Source of the DNA: Strigamia acuminata
Lineage: Eukaryota > Arthropoda > Chilopoda > Geophilomorpha > Linotaeniidae
Assembly (NCBI GenBank): GCA_949358305.1
Contig: OX442314.1
Coordinates: 52,649,369-52,709,368, forward strand
Direction of reading: 5' to 3'
Length of the DNA stretch: 60,000 nt
This document shows, piece after piece, positions 20,262 to 30,057 of the stretch; position 1 is the first letter of the stretch, and every line of letters starts with the position of its first letter. The position numbers and the translations under genes are program-made. A model generated the notes under the pieces. That model was not told the origin of the DNA, did no database searches, and was given only the letters and a program-made list of their open reading frames with translations.

Positions 20262-22583
20262 ATGGCGTCCTACGATTCAAAAGTAACAATTACGATTCCA
20301 AAACCAACGCAAAAAGGTTATCCAAAATACCTGCCGATGCCACCAATTGAAGCGTCGGGCGAAGGACTGGTGCCACGCTTTCATCCGGACCACCCAAACG
20401 ACCAAAGTTTTCCAAACTATGAACTGTGCCCAGTTTGTAGCGGAACGGGATTTGAAATATACCAACTGCGGGCGCCACGAGAATGCCGAGCGTGTCGGGG
20501 CGGCGGTGACTTGCGTCGTTGCAAATTTCGGAAATGGATGCGCCTTATGTTCGCTTATGTATTGGGCTACGAGTCGATAGATAAAACTTCGTTGGCTGGA
20601 GTGGATTTTCCGCCGCCGAGGATTCCATTTGGCAGTGCAAACGCCATCGCTCGTTTTCGTCATGCGCACGCGTCATATTTGGCACGCATAAAGCAATTGG
20701 CAAAGGAGAAAGGAATCCGGCCGTTGACTTGGAAATATCCAGAGGGAGCCTACATAATTGCCGGCGAGCAACCTGCCGAGCTTCCGGATCAGTTTGTGAC
20801 GCCTGAAGGAAAGACCTACGATGTGGAATCGGGTATAGAACTGTGTTTGATGGCGCCCAATGTAATCGCGGATGCGAAAAAAGCGTATTCGGAGCCGGAG
20901 AGAGTTGCGGCCGACTTACCATTTCAGCATTCAAATCTGCGTCCACGACATACGTACGAGGAGCGGAGCACGCACCGTTTGAAGGAATACACGCAGAAAG
21001 TAACGAAAAGGATCGGAGCGGAGGCGAACCGGGACACTCACTTCGTGACGGGACGATCCGGACCAGCATTGGACGTCTCTTCAGTCATCGTTGAGGAAAA
21101 CGGAGCGGTTGGTGGAGCGCCTATTGCGTCGCCTGTCATCGAATCGGCTGGAGAACTTTCGTTGCACGACCAGGTGGCTAAAAAGGTAGTAAAAAATGAA
21201 GAAAATAGAAGAGAAAGAGAAAAAATTAGCAATATCAACACGATGTCGACCCCGATTATTAAAACGGAATCGAGTGTGACGGCGGCGGAGGCGAAGTCAA
21301 CCAACGTTACTACGGTGACCACTGCTGCGCCAATCGTCATTCCTTATTTTTACGTTGTAAAAAACAAATCGTCTTCGATTGAGATGTCCGAATCGAGCCA
21401 AGCTGCCCGACCTGTCGATGCCACCACTGTGACTCAATCGAATGTGACGCCCAAGATGATGACTTCAGTTGCTGCGACATCGGTGCCGATTACGTACTCC
21501 AAAATTGCGACTTCAAACACACAAATGGACACAATTGCTGATTTTAACAAAAAACTAATCAAAGCTGATTTTTCCCCACAGGTTGACCGAGATATTAAGG
21601 CGTTGTTAAGCTTCACACCGTCTTCATCCATCGCGAATATCGCTGCTGAGATTGCGAGAGATGCGGAGGAATGCGCAAGGATCCACGACATCAAGAAATT
21701 GGAAAGCAAGATTTCTAATCCAATTGCTAAGGCCATTTCAGCGGTCTCGAGCGGATCAACGTCGTCGGAAGGATGCGCATCTCTGAAGCCACGTTATCTC
21801 CAGGGATTCGACCGAAATGGATGTACGATGCGCCCAGACCGTATTTTCACCCAGATGTCCGAAATATTCCGGCGCCACGAGCTTGAGATACTGTACCCCA
21901 TGGAGAACAGAGGTCAAGGACGAATCAACCTGAGATCGGAAGGATGGAGCAAACTTTTTAAGATGTCGATTAATTTGGATTTCAACGTCAGCGCCTCGGA
22001 CTTCAAGACGGTCGTCGGAACGATTTTCGGACGCCTCGGGAACATCGCGAAGGAAATTGAAGCGAAAATGACAAAGGACTGTACCGGAGACGAACACGCG
22101 GTGCATCACCTCATTGTGCACGCCGTGCACTTTAATTTAAAAGAGATCATCACCCAAATGCATCAGAGTCGTCGCGACGCCGTTAAACGATTTCGTGAGG
22201 CCGACGCGCTCAGGGAGGCCCAGCGACTGGAGGACGAAAGAAATGCGCCCGCCAAACCACCACTGGATCCAGAATTGATCATGACGGAGGATGAAATTAA
22301 GAACTTTTCAGAAAAGATTCTCATCGAGTTGGCGCCTGAAAAATTGGTGCAACAGTTTGAGGACGCAATTGCCGAAAATCCGAAATTGGCAGATCCCCGA
22401 ACCAAATATTCATTCCGATACGACCCCGTGATTGTGGCGGACACAGGAATACTCGCCTCGGAGTTGTCATCGGATGTGGATTATTCGATGTCGGATGTCG
22501 AGTCGCTTCGCGAGTCAACGGGCGACGAAGAGAACCACAAAGCATTCCTGGCGGCGCAAGGGCTGGACGTCGATCGCCATTGA
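20262..22583 (+). CDS. Element A ORF3: unrecognised 773-aa protein with DnaJ-type zinc motif
   Basis: Lies where env would sit, but has no signal peptide, no membrane span and no furin-like site, so it is not an obvious envelope. Residues 56-63 and 75-82 are CPVCSGTG and CRACRGGG, two CxxCxGxG units as in the DnaJ zinc-binding domain (which normally has four). Residues 200-440 are Ser/Thr/Val-rich and probably disordered. Residues 500-700 look globular and helical, with a charged coiled segment at about 640-665. The C-terminus is acidic. The frame is long and intact. ORF4 begins on the last base of its stop. I do not recognise the family; RNA or protein handling inside the particle is only a guess. 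Confidence 0.8.
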   Translation: MASYDSKVTITIPKPTQKGYPKYLPMPPIEASGEGLVPRFHPDHPNDQSFPNYELCPVCSGTGFEIYQLRAPRECRACRGGGDLRRCKFRKWMRLMFAYVLGYESIDKTSLAGVDFPPPRIPFGSANAIARFRHAHASYLARIKQLAKEKGIRPLTWKYPEGAYIIAGEQPAELPDQFVTPEGKTYDVESGIELCLMAPNVIADAKKAYSEPERVAADLPFQHSNLRPRHTYEERSTHRLKEYTQKVTKRIGAEANRDTHFVTGRSGPALDVSSVIVEENGAVGGAPIASPVIESAGELSLHDQVAKKVVKNEENRREREKISNINTMSTPIIKTESSVTAAEAKSTNVTTVTTAAPIVIPYFYVVKNKSSSIEMSESSQAARPVDATTVTQSNVTPKMMTSVAATSVPITYSKIATSNTQMDTIADFNKKLIKADFSPQVDRDIKALLSFTPSSSIANIAAEIARDAEECARIHDIKKLESKISNPIAKAISAVSSGSTSSEGCASLKPRYLQGFDRNGCTMRPDRIFTQMSEIFRRHELEILYPMENRGQGRINLRSEGWSKLFKMSINLDFNVSASDFKTVVGTIFGRLGNIAKEIEAKMTKDCTGDEHAVHHLIVHAVHFNLKEIITQMHQSRRDAVKRFREADALREAQRLEDERNAPAKPPLDPELIMTEDEIKNFSEKILIELAPEKLVQQFEDAIAENPKLADPRTKYSFRYDPVIVADTGILASELSSDVDYSMSDVESLRESTGDEENHKAFLAAQGLDVDRH

Positions 22584-23053
22584 TGTCGAGGATGCCAAAA
22601 ATGATTTTGACACCACCAAAGGAAAAGGACGACGATCCAGGCGAAGTTGTCACACGTGAGAGTTTGCGCGAACCGGTCGAACCAAAGCCTAAGGAGAAGC
22701 GTCTCGTAGAGCCAACTTGCGCATTGGCAATCATGGAGGAGATTATCCCGATTGATGATATTTTCTACTCATTGCCGTGGGAGCCTAAAATCGAATTGGT
22801 CGTAGATTGGAGTATTCTGACGCGCCTTTTCGAAACGATCATCTTTTCGGACTTGCAGCTTGATCACAGCGCGGGCGAAAAATTGTTGTCCATCATTAAA
22901 CAATATTATGTTGGACATTTCCTTTACCGAGTGAACCGAATTAGCCGGAAGTGCTACGCGACTTCTAAACAACAGGTGAGAGTGATCCTCGTGAAAACAG
23001 CGCTTAGACTGGTCTATTATGCGATGGACGGTCAGGGCGCATCTGCATTTTAA
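22583..23053 (+). CDS. Element A ORF4: unrecognised 156-aa protein, coupled to ORF3
   Basis: Its ATG (22583-22585) overlaps the ORF3 stop (22581-22583) in TGATG, a layout used for termination-reinitiation in several viral and retroelement mRNAs. Residues 1-45 are charged and Pro-rich; residues 50-150 look like a compact helical domain (DWSILTRLFETIIF, LLSIIKQYYVGHFLYRVN). It has no known motif. The tight overlap and intact frame argue that it is translated. Confidence 0.6.
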   Translation: MSRMPKMILTPPKEKDDDPGEVVTRESLREPVEPKPKEKRLVEPTCALAIMEEIIPIDDIFYSLPWEPKIELVVDWSILTRLFETIIFSDLQLDHSAGEKLLSIIKQYYVGHFLYRVNRISRKCYATSKQQVRVILVKTALRLVYYAMDGQGASAF

Positions 23054-23216
23054 GAAAATAAAACTCCTGAAATTGACTTTCAAACTTACAAGTGACTTTG
23101 CGCCTTCTAAAAACCCATATACGAACTGTTGTGTGTGTGGACTTTGTTGTGATAAATGTGATACAAACGATAAATGTTATAATTGTTTAAAATGTGATTG
23201 TTATGCGCCTCGATAA
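23019..23216 (+). CDS. Element A ORF5: 65-aa cysteine-rich small protein
   Basis: Overlaps the end of ORF4 by 35 nt in another frame. The N-terminal half is basic (KKIKLLKLTFKLT). The last 29 residues contain ten cysteines (NCCVCGLCCDKC...KCYNCLKCDC), a zinc-cluster or metallothionein-like pattern. It could instead be the C-terminus of a frameshifted ORF4 product. Coding status is uncertain; the cysteine density is unlikely to arise by chance. Confidence 0.45.
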   Translation: MRWTVRAHLHFKKIKLLKLTFKLTSDFAPSKNPYTNCCVCGLCCDKCDTNDKCYNCLKCDCYAPR

Positions 23217-23850
23217 AGATTTTTTACGTAAAGTTCCGTGAAAACTCAAACGCCTACGAAAGAAGATAATATTCGTTTGCGAACTTTTTATTTTTTGATA
23301 TTTATATTTTACTAATCATTTTTGCTAATTATTTTCATTAACCATTTGTGATCATTGAAATTTTACTATCTTATTATTGTGATAATTGACGCCAAATCAG
23401 CGCCTAATCAATATTTTTATTTGCTAATAATTTACATTTTTTATAGAGATTTTGCCACTCATAGGCATTGTTAATTAATCTTAAATTATTTTATTTCCTA
23501 GTCATAACAAAGAATACCATTGTTAATTTCAAGTGTTATCAAATAATTTAACAAATTTTATTATTTTGTTTAGAATTTAGTCGTAGTTAGCGCCTAAATG
23601 TCTATTGATTCTGTTAATTTTTAATCAAACGATTTTTTACAATGTTCCTCTCCTAGACCCATTTGTTTGTGTTTGTTTGTTCTTGTCTGTAATTGCGCCA
23701 AGTTGTGCGCCTGTTGCGTCTGTCCAAATAAATCCCTACCTATGTTATGTGTTTATTATGAGATTAATGTTATTGATTCATTATTTTTATTTATTTATAT
23801 GTTCAAATTTTTATCAATCATGTTTGTTAACTCCATTTAGATGTTGATTA
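23217..23850 (+). other. Element A 3' non-coding region
   Basis: AT-rich, with no ORF that can be supported. The motif GCGCC recurs in otherwise AT-rich sequence (23392, 23401, 23590, 23696, 23708). It ends in gatta (23846-23850), the target duplication of element B, and resumes at 28521 up to A's 3' LTR. Confidence 0.5.
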
Positions 23851-24029
23851 TGTGATATAGTGATGTTTGGTTGTTTGTGAATGCCGCCACGAGAGGGCGT
23901 GTTTGTGTAATGAAGGTGACCGAGGCTATAAAGGTGATGAAGTTTGATTAAAGAGTCACTTTAGGAATCGAGTATGAATGACGGTGTTCGTGTACTTTAT
24001 TGACATTGTTCCAGAGCTACGACATTACA
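23851..24029 (+). repeat. 5' LTR of element B
   Basis: 179 bp with a TATA box (TATAAA, 23937-23942) and a poly(A) signal variant (ATTAAA, about 23949). A TTGGCGACGAGCGGGAT primer-site candidate follows directly at 24030; I cannot name the tRNA. Confidence 0.92.
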
Positions 24030-24137
24030 TTGGCGACGAGCGGGATATTGTGCGGAGAACGTTTAACGGACGATTAAAGCGTGTGAGGTGCGAATTTTAT
24101 GTGAACTTTTCCGTAAGCGTGTGATTTTTTTTCCAAG

Positions 24138-27100
24138 ATGGCGGAGGCGAAGCCAGTGGTGGGCGTGGCGTCGGGATCGGCTAGTTTCGTACAAACATTA
24201 GGTGTGCCGAGTTTTGATGTGCATGGAGAGACAGCCACGCAGAGCCAGAGATGGACCAGGTGGGTCGGGCGTTTAGAAACATATATGGTCGCCGCTGGAA
24301 TTACGGATGACGCGAGGAAGGCGGCGATGTTGCTACATCATGCGGGTGAAGACGTCTATGCGATTTACGAAACATTCACGTTGGCGGACAGCAAATACGA
24401 GACGGTCAAGGACGCACTGGCGACGTATTTTACGCCGAGAAAAAATGTCGAATTTTGTTCGTATAATTTCAGGATTAGCCGCCAGAGGGCGGGAGAGTCG
24501 ATAGACGAATTTCACACTCGTTTGAAACATCTAACTGTTGGTTGTGATTTTGCAGATGAGAATAGGGAAATAAAGTCCCAGATCATCATGGGTACGTCGA
24601 TGGGTCATTTACGTCGACGGGGTTTGCGAGAAACAACGTGGAAATTGAAGGACTTATTGGATACGGGGCGTGGATATGAAGTCTCCGAGTGGCAGGCAAA
24701 ACAAATGGAGGTCGTGAGTGGTTCGGAGGAATTGGATGTTAATTTGGTACGGTTTGGTGGTTCTAGACGAGGAATGGATAGAGGAGGTGGTGCAGGTTTA
24801 TCGAGAGGAGGCGGACAATTTAGGAAATGTTTCAACTGCGGACGGAGTTGGCCGCATGCGGAAGGACAAGTGTGTCCGGCGAAGAGCGTCAAATGTCACG
24901 GATGTGGGAAACTTGGGCATTTTGTACGTTTTTGTAAATCCAAACAGGAGAGCAAGGAGGAAGTAAAGCAGAAGGTTAACATCGTGGATAAGGCGTCTTA
25001 CCGAGATGACAGTTTTGAGGATGAAATGCCGATTTGGAGTATTGGCCGGGTTGGTTCGCAGAAAGGAATGCCGAGGGTGGAGTTGCTGATGGGAAAACAG
25101 AAAGTAAAAGTTTCGTTTGTAGTGGATTCGGGGACATCAGTAGACATTTTAGGCAGAGAGTTTTTCAAGCAACTGAAACCAGCACCGGAGTTGAGGAAGA
25201 GTGATGTTCGATTGCTGCCATATGGAGTGACGGAGCCATTGCCCTTATTGGGTCGGATGAGAACGAAGTTGGAGGTTAAGGAAGGTGAAGATGCGGTGGT
25301 GGATTTGTTTGTGGTTGATCGTCCGGGTGAGTCTTTATTAAGTTATCGGACAGCGCGTCGGTTGGGAGTGATCGGAGAGGTTAACAGCATCGAACAAGGG
25401 AATTTGACAGAGCAGATAGAGCACCAATACCCGGAATTGTTTTGTGGAGTAGGGAAGTTGGTTGATCGGCAAGTTCATTTGCATGTGGACGAGTCGGTGC
25501 CGCCAGTGGCTCAAAGGTATAGGCCATTACCATTCAATTTACGACGGAAGGTGGAAAAGGAGTTGAAGCGGCTAGTGGATATGGATATCATCGAACGGGT
25601 GGACGAGTCGATGGGGCCCACGTCATGGATCTCACCGATACACGTTGTTGACAAACCGAAGGATCCGGATCCAGACGCGATCCGGATTTGCATGGACGCG
25701 AGAGAGGTGAATCGGGCGATCAAGAGGGTTAGGCACACGTCCCCGCGTCTGGAGGATCTTATTTCTATGGCCGAGGGAGCAACGGTGTTCTCGAAGTTGG
25801 ATTTAAACCATGGATTTCACCAGTTGGAATTAGATGAAGTATCGCGTCAATACATGGTTTTTGCGACCCATGTGGGTCTGTTTCGTTTTAAGCGGCTGGG
25901 TTTCGGTGTGAATTCGGCGCCAGAGATTTTCCAAGACTCCGTGGAAAAGGTGATTGAAGAGGTGGATAACACCATAAATATTATGGATGACATTTTCGTG
26001 GTTGGAAAGAAAGATAGCGACCACGGGGTGGCGTTGCACGGAGTGTTGCGAAAACTGAAAGAGAAGAAGCTCACTCTAAACAAGCAGAAGTGTGAGTTTG
26101 GAAAGAAGGAGTTAACATTTTTCGGACATCTGTTTTCGGAGCGAGGCATTGCTGTGGATCCAAAGAAAGTGGAAGCGGTGGTTAAGATGGAAACACCAAA
26201 GAATGCGGCGGAGGTTAAAAGTTTGCTCGAGATGATAGTTTATTGCGCGCGATTTGTGCGTAACATGGCGGACAAAACGAAGGTGTTGAGGGACTTGACG
26301 AAGAAGAGTGCCGTGTTCGCGTGGGGATCAGACCATCAGACTGCATGGGATTATGTGAAACGGGAATTGAGTAATAAGGAGATTTTGGCTTACTACGATG
26401 CGACGGCAAAGTTACATCTGACGGTCGATGCTGGTCCGTATGGGTTAGGCGCGATTTTGGCGCAGCTGCGAGAGGGAGAAGAAGAGCCGCGAGTCGTTGC
26501 GTACGCTAGTAGAGCATTAACGGAAGTGGAAACACGATATTCACAAATAGAGAAAGAAACGCTTGCGGTTGTTTGGTCGGTGGAACATTTCTATTTGTAT
26601 TTATATGGTACGGTGTTTGTGATTTTTACTGATCATAAGCCGTTGGTTAGCATCTTCAGCAACCGTAGAGCAAGACCATCGGCGAGGATCGAACGTCTGT
26701 GTCTCCGCATACAACAATACGAATTCGAGGTCCGACATACAGCAGGAGCCACGAACCCGAGTGATTATTTATCACGGCATCCGGGAGCACAGGGCGGTTC
26801 GACAGAGAGAGTAGTGGAACGTTATGTGAATTTTGTGGCGGAAACACGTTTGCCGGTGACGATGACGAGAGAGGAAGTGATTCGAGAGACTGTGGCAGAT
26901 GGGACTCTACAGCTGTTGAGGAAAGCTTTGTATGGAGTGGGAGAGGAGGAAGTGTGGAAAGACGAACGTTTGAGGCCGTTTACGACGATGAGAGATGAGA
27001 TAACGAGTACGGAAGATGGTGTGTTGTTGCGAGGTGATCGAATTCTGATTCCGGAGTCGTTGAGGTCAAGGGTGGTGGAGCTCGCTCATAGAGGGCACCA

Positions 27101-28241
27101 AGGGGTGGTGAAAACTAAGAGGTTATTGAGAGAAAAGGTGTGGTTTCCAGGCATTGACAGTCGGGTGGAGAAGAGAATTGCACAATGTGTGCCGTGTCAG
27201 GCCAGTTTGGTGGTCATGAGGAGGGAACCGTTACAGATGACTGTGCTGCCAGAGAGGCCATGGCAGAGGTTGGCGATAGATTTTCTAGGACCGTTTCCAG
27301 ATGGCAGAATGTTATTGGTGACGGTGGACGAATACTCACGTTTTCCATTCGTGGACGAGGTAAATTCAACAGCAGCGAGAACGATAATACCGGTTCTCGA
27401 GAAGAGATTTGCGGAGTTGGGGATCCCGGAGGAAATTAAGTCGGATAACGGTCCTCCGTTCGCGTCGGAGGAGGTACGGGGTTTTATGGAAGGTTTTGGA
27501 ATCCGACATAGAAGAGTGACCCCGCTGTGGCCCGAGGCGAATGGAGAAGTGGAGCGGATGATGCGAACTTTAAATAAGGCAGTACTGACAGCTGTGACGG
27601 AGGGGAGAGTATGGAATAAAGAGATTCATGAATTCCTATTGAATTATCGAGCGACCCCACATTCGACAACAGGGGTGGCACCAGCGAATTTGCTGTACCA
27701 GCGAGCGTTACAGACTAGACTGCCGCAGAATTTTGGGAAAATGAATGATGAGGTGGTGAGACAGCGAGATGAGAGCGAGAAGGAAAGGATGAAGGTGGAG
27801 GCAGATAGACGGAGGAGAACGTGCTCGCATGGTTTGATGGTTGGAGACCAAGTGTTAGTAAAAAGGCGAAAATTGAATAAGTTAATGACCCCTTATGATC
27901 CTGAGTTGTTGACAGTGGTGAAGGTTGAAGGTTCACGAATCACGGCAAAACGAGGACAGTACCAGGTGGTGAGGAATTCCTCGTTCTTTAAAAAGATGGA
28001 ACGAGATGTGGATGGTGAGTCCGATGAGCCGGGAGATGATGAAACGGAACAGTCGGTGTTGGAGGAGGAGGAGAGGTTGGATGAGAGAGTGGAAGAGCAG
28101 CATCACGTTGATGTCCAGCAGTCGGGTGCCCAGCAGGCCGGTGAACAACAACCAGTGACTCCGGAGCGAATGAGGCCAGTACGTGAGCGACGAGAACCAG
28201 ATCGATACACGAATGCGAAAGCGACAAAGAAACGGAAATGA
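24138..28241 (+). CDS. gag-pol: Element B Gag-Pol polyprotein
   Basis: 1367 codons. Capsid domain (residues 30-190); two zinc knuckles (CFNCGRSWPHAEGQVC and CHGCGKLGHFVRFC, about 232-270); protease with VVDSGTS (D about 330); reverse transcriptase in which the catalytic box reads IMDDI (about 615-619) instead of the common Y-x-DD; RNase H with TVDAG (about 763); integrase zinc finger (HRGHQG...CVPC, about 983-1020); and catalytic D, D, E near 1047, 1101 and 1137. The basic C-terminus has no chromodomain that I can see. Gag and Pol are fused with no frameshift. Frame intact. Confidence 0.95.
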   Translation: MAEAKPVVGVASGSASFVQTLGVPSFDVHGETATQSQRWTRWVGRLETYMVAAGITDDARKAAMLLHHAGEDVYAIYETFTLADSKYETVKDALATYFTPRKNVEFCSYNFRISRQRAGESIDEFHTRLKHLTVGCDFADENREIKSQIIMGTSMGHLRRRGLRETTWKLKDLLDTGRGYEVSEWQAKQMEVVSGSEELDVNLVRFGGSRRGMDRGGGAGLSRGGGQFRKCFNCGRSWPHAEGQVCPAKSVKCHGCGKLGHFVRFCKSKQESKEEVKQKVNIVDKASYRDDSFEDEMPIWSIGRVGSQKGMPRVELLMGKQKVKVSFVVDSGTSVDILGREFFKQLKPAPELRKSDVRLLPYGVTEPLPLLGRMRTKLEVKEGEDAVVDLFVVDRPGESLLSYRTARRLGVIGEVNSIEQGNLTEQIEHQYPELFCGVGKLVDRQVHLHVDESVPPVAQRYRPLPFNLRRKVEKELKRLVDMDIIERVDESMGPTSWISPIHVVDKPKDPDPDAIRICMDAREVNRAIKRVRHTSPRLEDLISMAEGATVFSKLDLNHGFHQLELDEVSRQYMVFATHVGLFRFKRLGFGVNSAPEIFQDSVEKVIEEVDNTINIMDDIFVVGKKDSDHGVALHGVLRKLKEKKLTLNKQKCEFGKKELTFFGHLFSERGIAVDPKKVEAVVKMETPKNAAEVKSLLEMIVYCARFVRNMADKTKVLRDLTKKSAVFAWGSDHQTAWDYVKRELSNKEILAYYDATAKLHLTVDAGPYGLGAILAQLREGEEEPRVVAYASRALTEVETRYSQIEKETLAVVWSVEHFYLYLYGTVFVIFTDHKPLVSIFSNRRARPSARIERLCLRIQQYEFEVRHTAGATNPSDYLSRHPGAQGGSTERVVERYVNFVAETRLPVTMTREEVIRETVADGTLQLLRKALYGVGEEEVWKDERLRPFTTMRDEITSTEDGVLLRGDRILIPESLRSRVVELAHRGHQGVVKTKRLLREKVWFPGIDSRVEKRIAQCVPCQASLVVMRREPLQMTVLPERPWQRLAIDFLGPFPDGRMLLVTVDEYSRFPFVDEVNSTAARTIIPVLEKRFAELGIPEEIKSDNGPPFASEEVRGFMEGFGIRHRRVTPLWPEANGEVERMMRTLNKAVLTAVTEGRVWNKEIHEFLLNYRATPHSTTGVAPANLLYQRALQTRLPQNFGKMNDEVVRQRDESEKERMKVEADRRRRTCSHGLMVGDQVLVKRRKLNKLMTPYDPELLTVVKVEGSRITAKRGQYQVVRNSSFFKKMERDVDGESDEPGDDETEQSVLEEEERLDERVEEQHHVDVQQSGAQQAGEQQPVTPERMRPVRERREPDRYTNAKATKKRK

Positions 28242-28323
28242 ACTTGATACTTGATTTGCTAATTTTATGATGTATATAGTGATGTTGATTCCGAACTTGT
28301 TATGAAATAGCTTATGTCATTGT

Positions 28324-28336
28324 GAGGGGGAAGGGA
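28324..28336 (+). promoter_or_regulatory. Polypurine tract of element B
   Basis: GAGGGGGAAGGGA directly before the 3' LTR; the expected primer for plus-strand DNA synthesis. Confidence 0.8.
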
Positions 28337-28515
28337 TGTGATATAGTGATGTTTGGTTGTTTGTGAATGCCGCCACGAGAGGGCGTGTTTGTGTAATGAA
28401 GGTGACCGAGGCTATAAAGGTGATGAAGTTTGATTAAAGAGTCACTTTAGGAATCGAGTATGAATGACGGTGTTCGTGTACTTTATTGACATTGTTCCAG
28501 AGCTACGACATTACA
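28337..28515 (+). repeat. 3' LTR of element B
   Basis: 179 bp; no difference seen from 23851-24029. Confidence 0.92.
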
Positions 28516-28544
28516 GATTATATAAAAACCATATAATAAACATC

Positions 28545-28558
28545 TAGGTGGGGGGGAA
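28545..28558 (+). promoter_or_regulatory. Polypurine tract of element A
   Basis: AGGTGGGGGGGAA-type tract ending at the 3' LTR of A (28559). Confidence 0.75.
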
Positions 28559-29598
28559 TGTCACGGTCCTGACTTTAGACAGTAATAATTTTCAAAATTT
28601 TAAGCGCATTTTGCGCCTTTCCCTTAATTTTCCCCTAATTTTATTGAGAAATTGTTCTAATTCCTTTAAATTATTTTATTTTTCCCAAATCTAAATTTAT
28701 TATTTTATTTTGTATTATTTTCCTTATTTTTGATATTTATCTTTAATTTGGCCTGGTTTTAATCACCCCATCCAGACAATTCATGAGAATTCTGCAATAA
28801 GTTGATATAATCGCGCTCTAAATTTGCATATTTCACCCCTGATCGCCTGTTTTCTGCCCAGTCCCCATTGGGAATTGACTTGGCCTTTGACATGTGATCA
28901 GAGGTGACTTGTTCTGTCAAGACATTTTTGACAGACAGAATAATTTTCGCCTTCGACTAGTCAACATCTTCTGTCTCAACTAGGAGATTTCCAAGTGCGA
29001 TTATGTTGCGTCTCAACGCATACGGTCACATTGCAGCCCGAATTCTCATGTTAGTCTAACTAACCACAACATTTATTATTTGCCCATTATTTGCGTACGA
29101 ATTACTGGAAAAAAGGCGTATTCGACGATCTCAATTCGTCAATACATTTTATGCCACGACTGTGACTTCCTCCTCAGCCTAGACATTTTGAACTCATACT
29201 CGTCTCAATTGCGTATTCATTTCATTATCAACGGTTCGACGACGTTGTCTGCGGTTTGGTACCTGTTTGCGCGTTCACCCAACGTTTGCGCGTGTTCAGG
29301 AGAAGAAACATACTCTTCGTAAGTACGCCTAGCATATGACGACATTTTCCCTAGTGAAGAACGATATTTGGTCTTAAAATTCGAGTATCAACGTTCGCCA
29401 TTTTGTACGGCGCCCGAATTGAATCCTGCACCCATAAAATACAGATTTCACGAATAGACGCTGTCTTAACCTAGCTACCACCCCCGGCAAAGTTTTAAGA
29501 GTTGCAGCGCCTGCAAACCTAAATTTTCTGGTTATTACAATCCCTGGAAATTCTTAAATTTCCGAAACCATTGTTAAAAAGTCGACTACGACGTGACA
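28559..29598 (+). repeat. 3' LTR of element A
   Basis: 1040 bp, two substitutions from the 5' LTR, both CpG transitions. Followed by the target duplication agtt. Confidence 0.92.
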
Positions 29599-30057
29599 AG
29601 TTCATTTGATTTTATTTGATTTTAGCAAAGTTGCTTTTTTATTTCTACATTTTGTATTTAGTAGAATAAATAATGTCCATTTGAATCAAAAACCCGATGT
29701 ATTTATTTTATAATTTATGTTGCACAAATTTGCAGTTATTTTGAGTCAGCAGAGATTTTATTTGGCCAATTACCAGAGCAATTAAAGGTAATTAAAGCGA
29801 TAATGAGTCTATTTGGAGCAGATTTCCTGTGTAAAGCCTCCAGGAATAAGCCGAGTGGTAGGTTGCCGGGGCAACCAACTCCTAAAAAGGAAATAGGAAA
29901 AGACTTCCTGTTTTCCTAGCTGAAAAATCAGCAGTCTTGAAATTGTATTTGTCACCTGAAAACCACTGAAAACTTGCTCCAGAAAAACCCTGAATTTTGG
30001 ATCCAGTTTGTGGCTAATTTGCCAAATATCTCGACTCATTTCTTGCAACAGTAAACT
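29599..30057. other. Middle part of the inverted-end segment, rich in hairpins
   Basis: No gene. Between 29820 and 30057 short foldbacks follow one another: TCCTG...CAGGA near 29826-29846, GGTTGCC-GG-GGCAACC near 29861-29876, TCCT...AGGA near 29880-29891, GCTGA-AAAA-TCAGC near 29919-29934. It ends with the 5' arm (30041-30051) of a hairpin whose 3' arm is at 43564-43574, beyond element C. Confidence 0.5.

Larger units (their letters stand above)
23851..28515 (+). mobile_element. Gypsy-type LTR retrotransposon B (compact, K02A2.6-like)
   Basis: 4665 bp, with 179-bp LTRs that look identical (TGTGATATAG...GACATTACA) and a 5-bp target duplication gatta (23846-23850, 28516-28520). One ORF for Gag-Pol. 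The short LTR and single ORF fit the widespread K02A2.6-like gypsy group. It sits in the 3' non-coding region of A and disrupts no A gene. Confidence 0.95.
5391..29598 (+). mobile_element. Gypsy-type LTR retrotransposon A, with two nested elements
   Basis: Bounded by 1040-bp LTRs beginning TGTCAC and ending GTGACA, with a 4-bp target duplication agtt (5387-5390, 29599-29602). Order: LTR, leader, gag, pol, ORF3, ORF4, ORF5, long 3' untranslated region, purine tract, LTR. A BEL/Pao element (12643-19128) interrupts pol, and gypsy element B (23851-28515) interrupts the 3' region. Without these and their duplications A is about 13.0 kb, long for a gypsy element because of the accessory cassette. 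The LTRs differ at only two positions, so it is recent. Confidence 0.93.
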
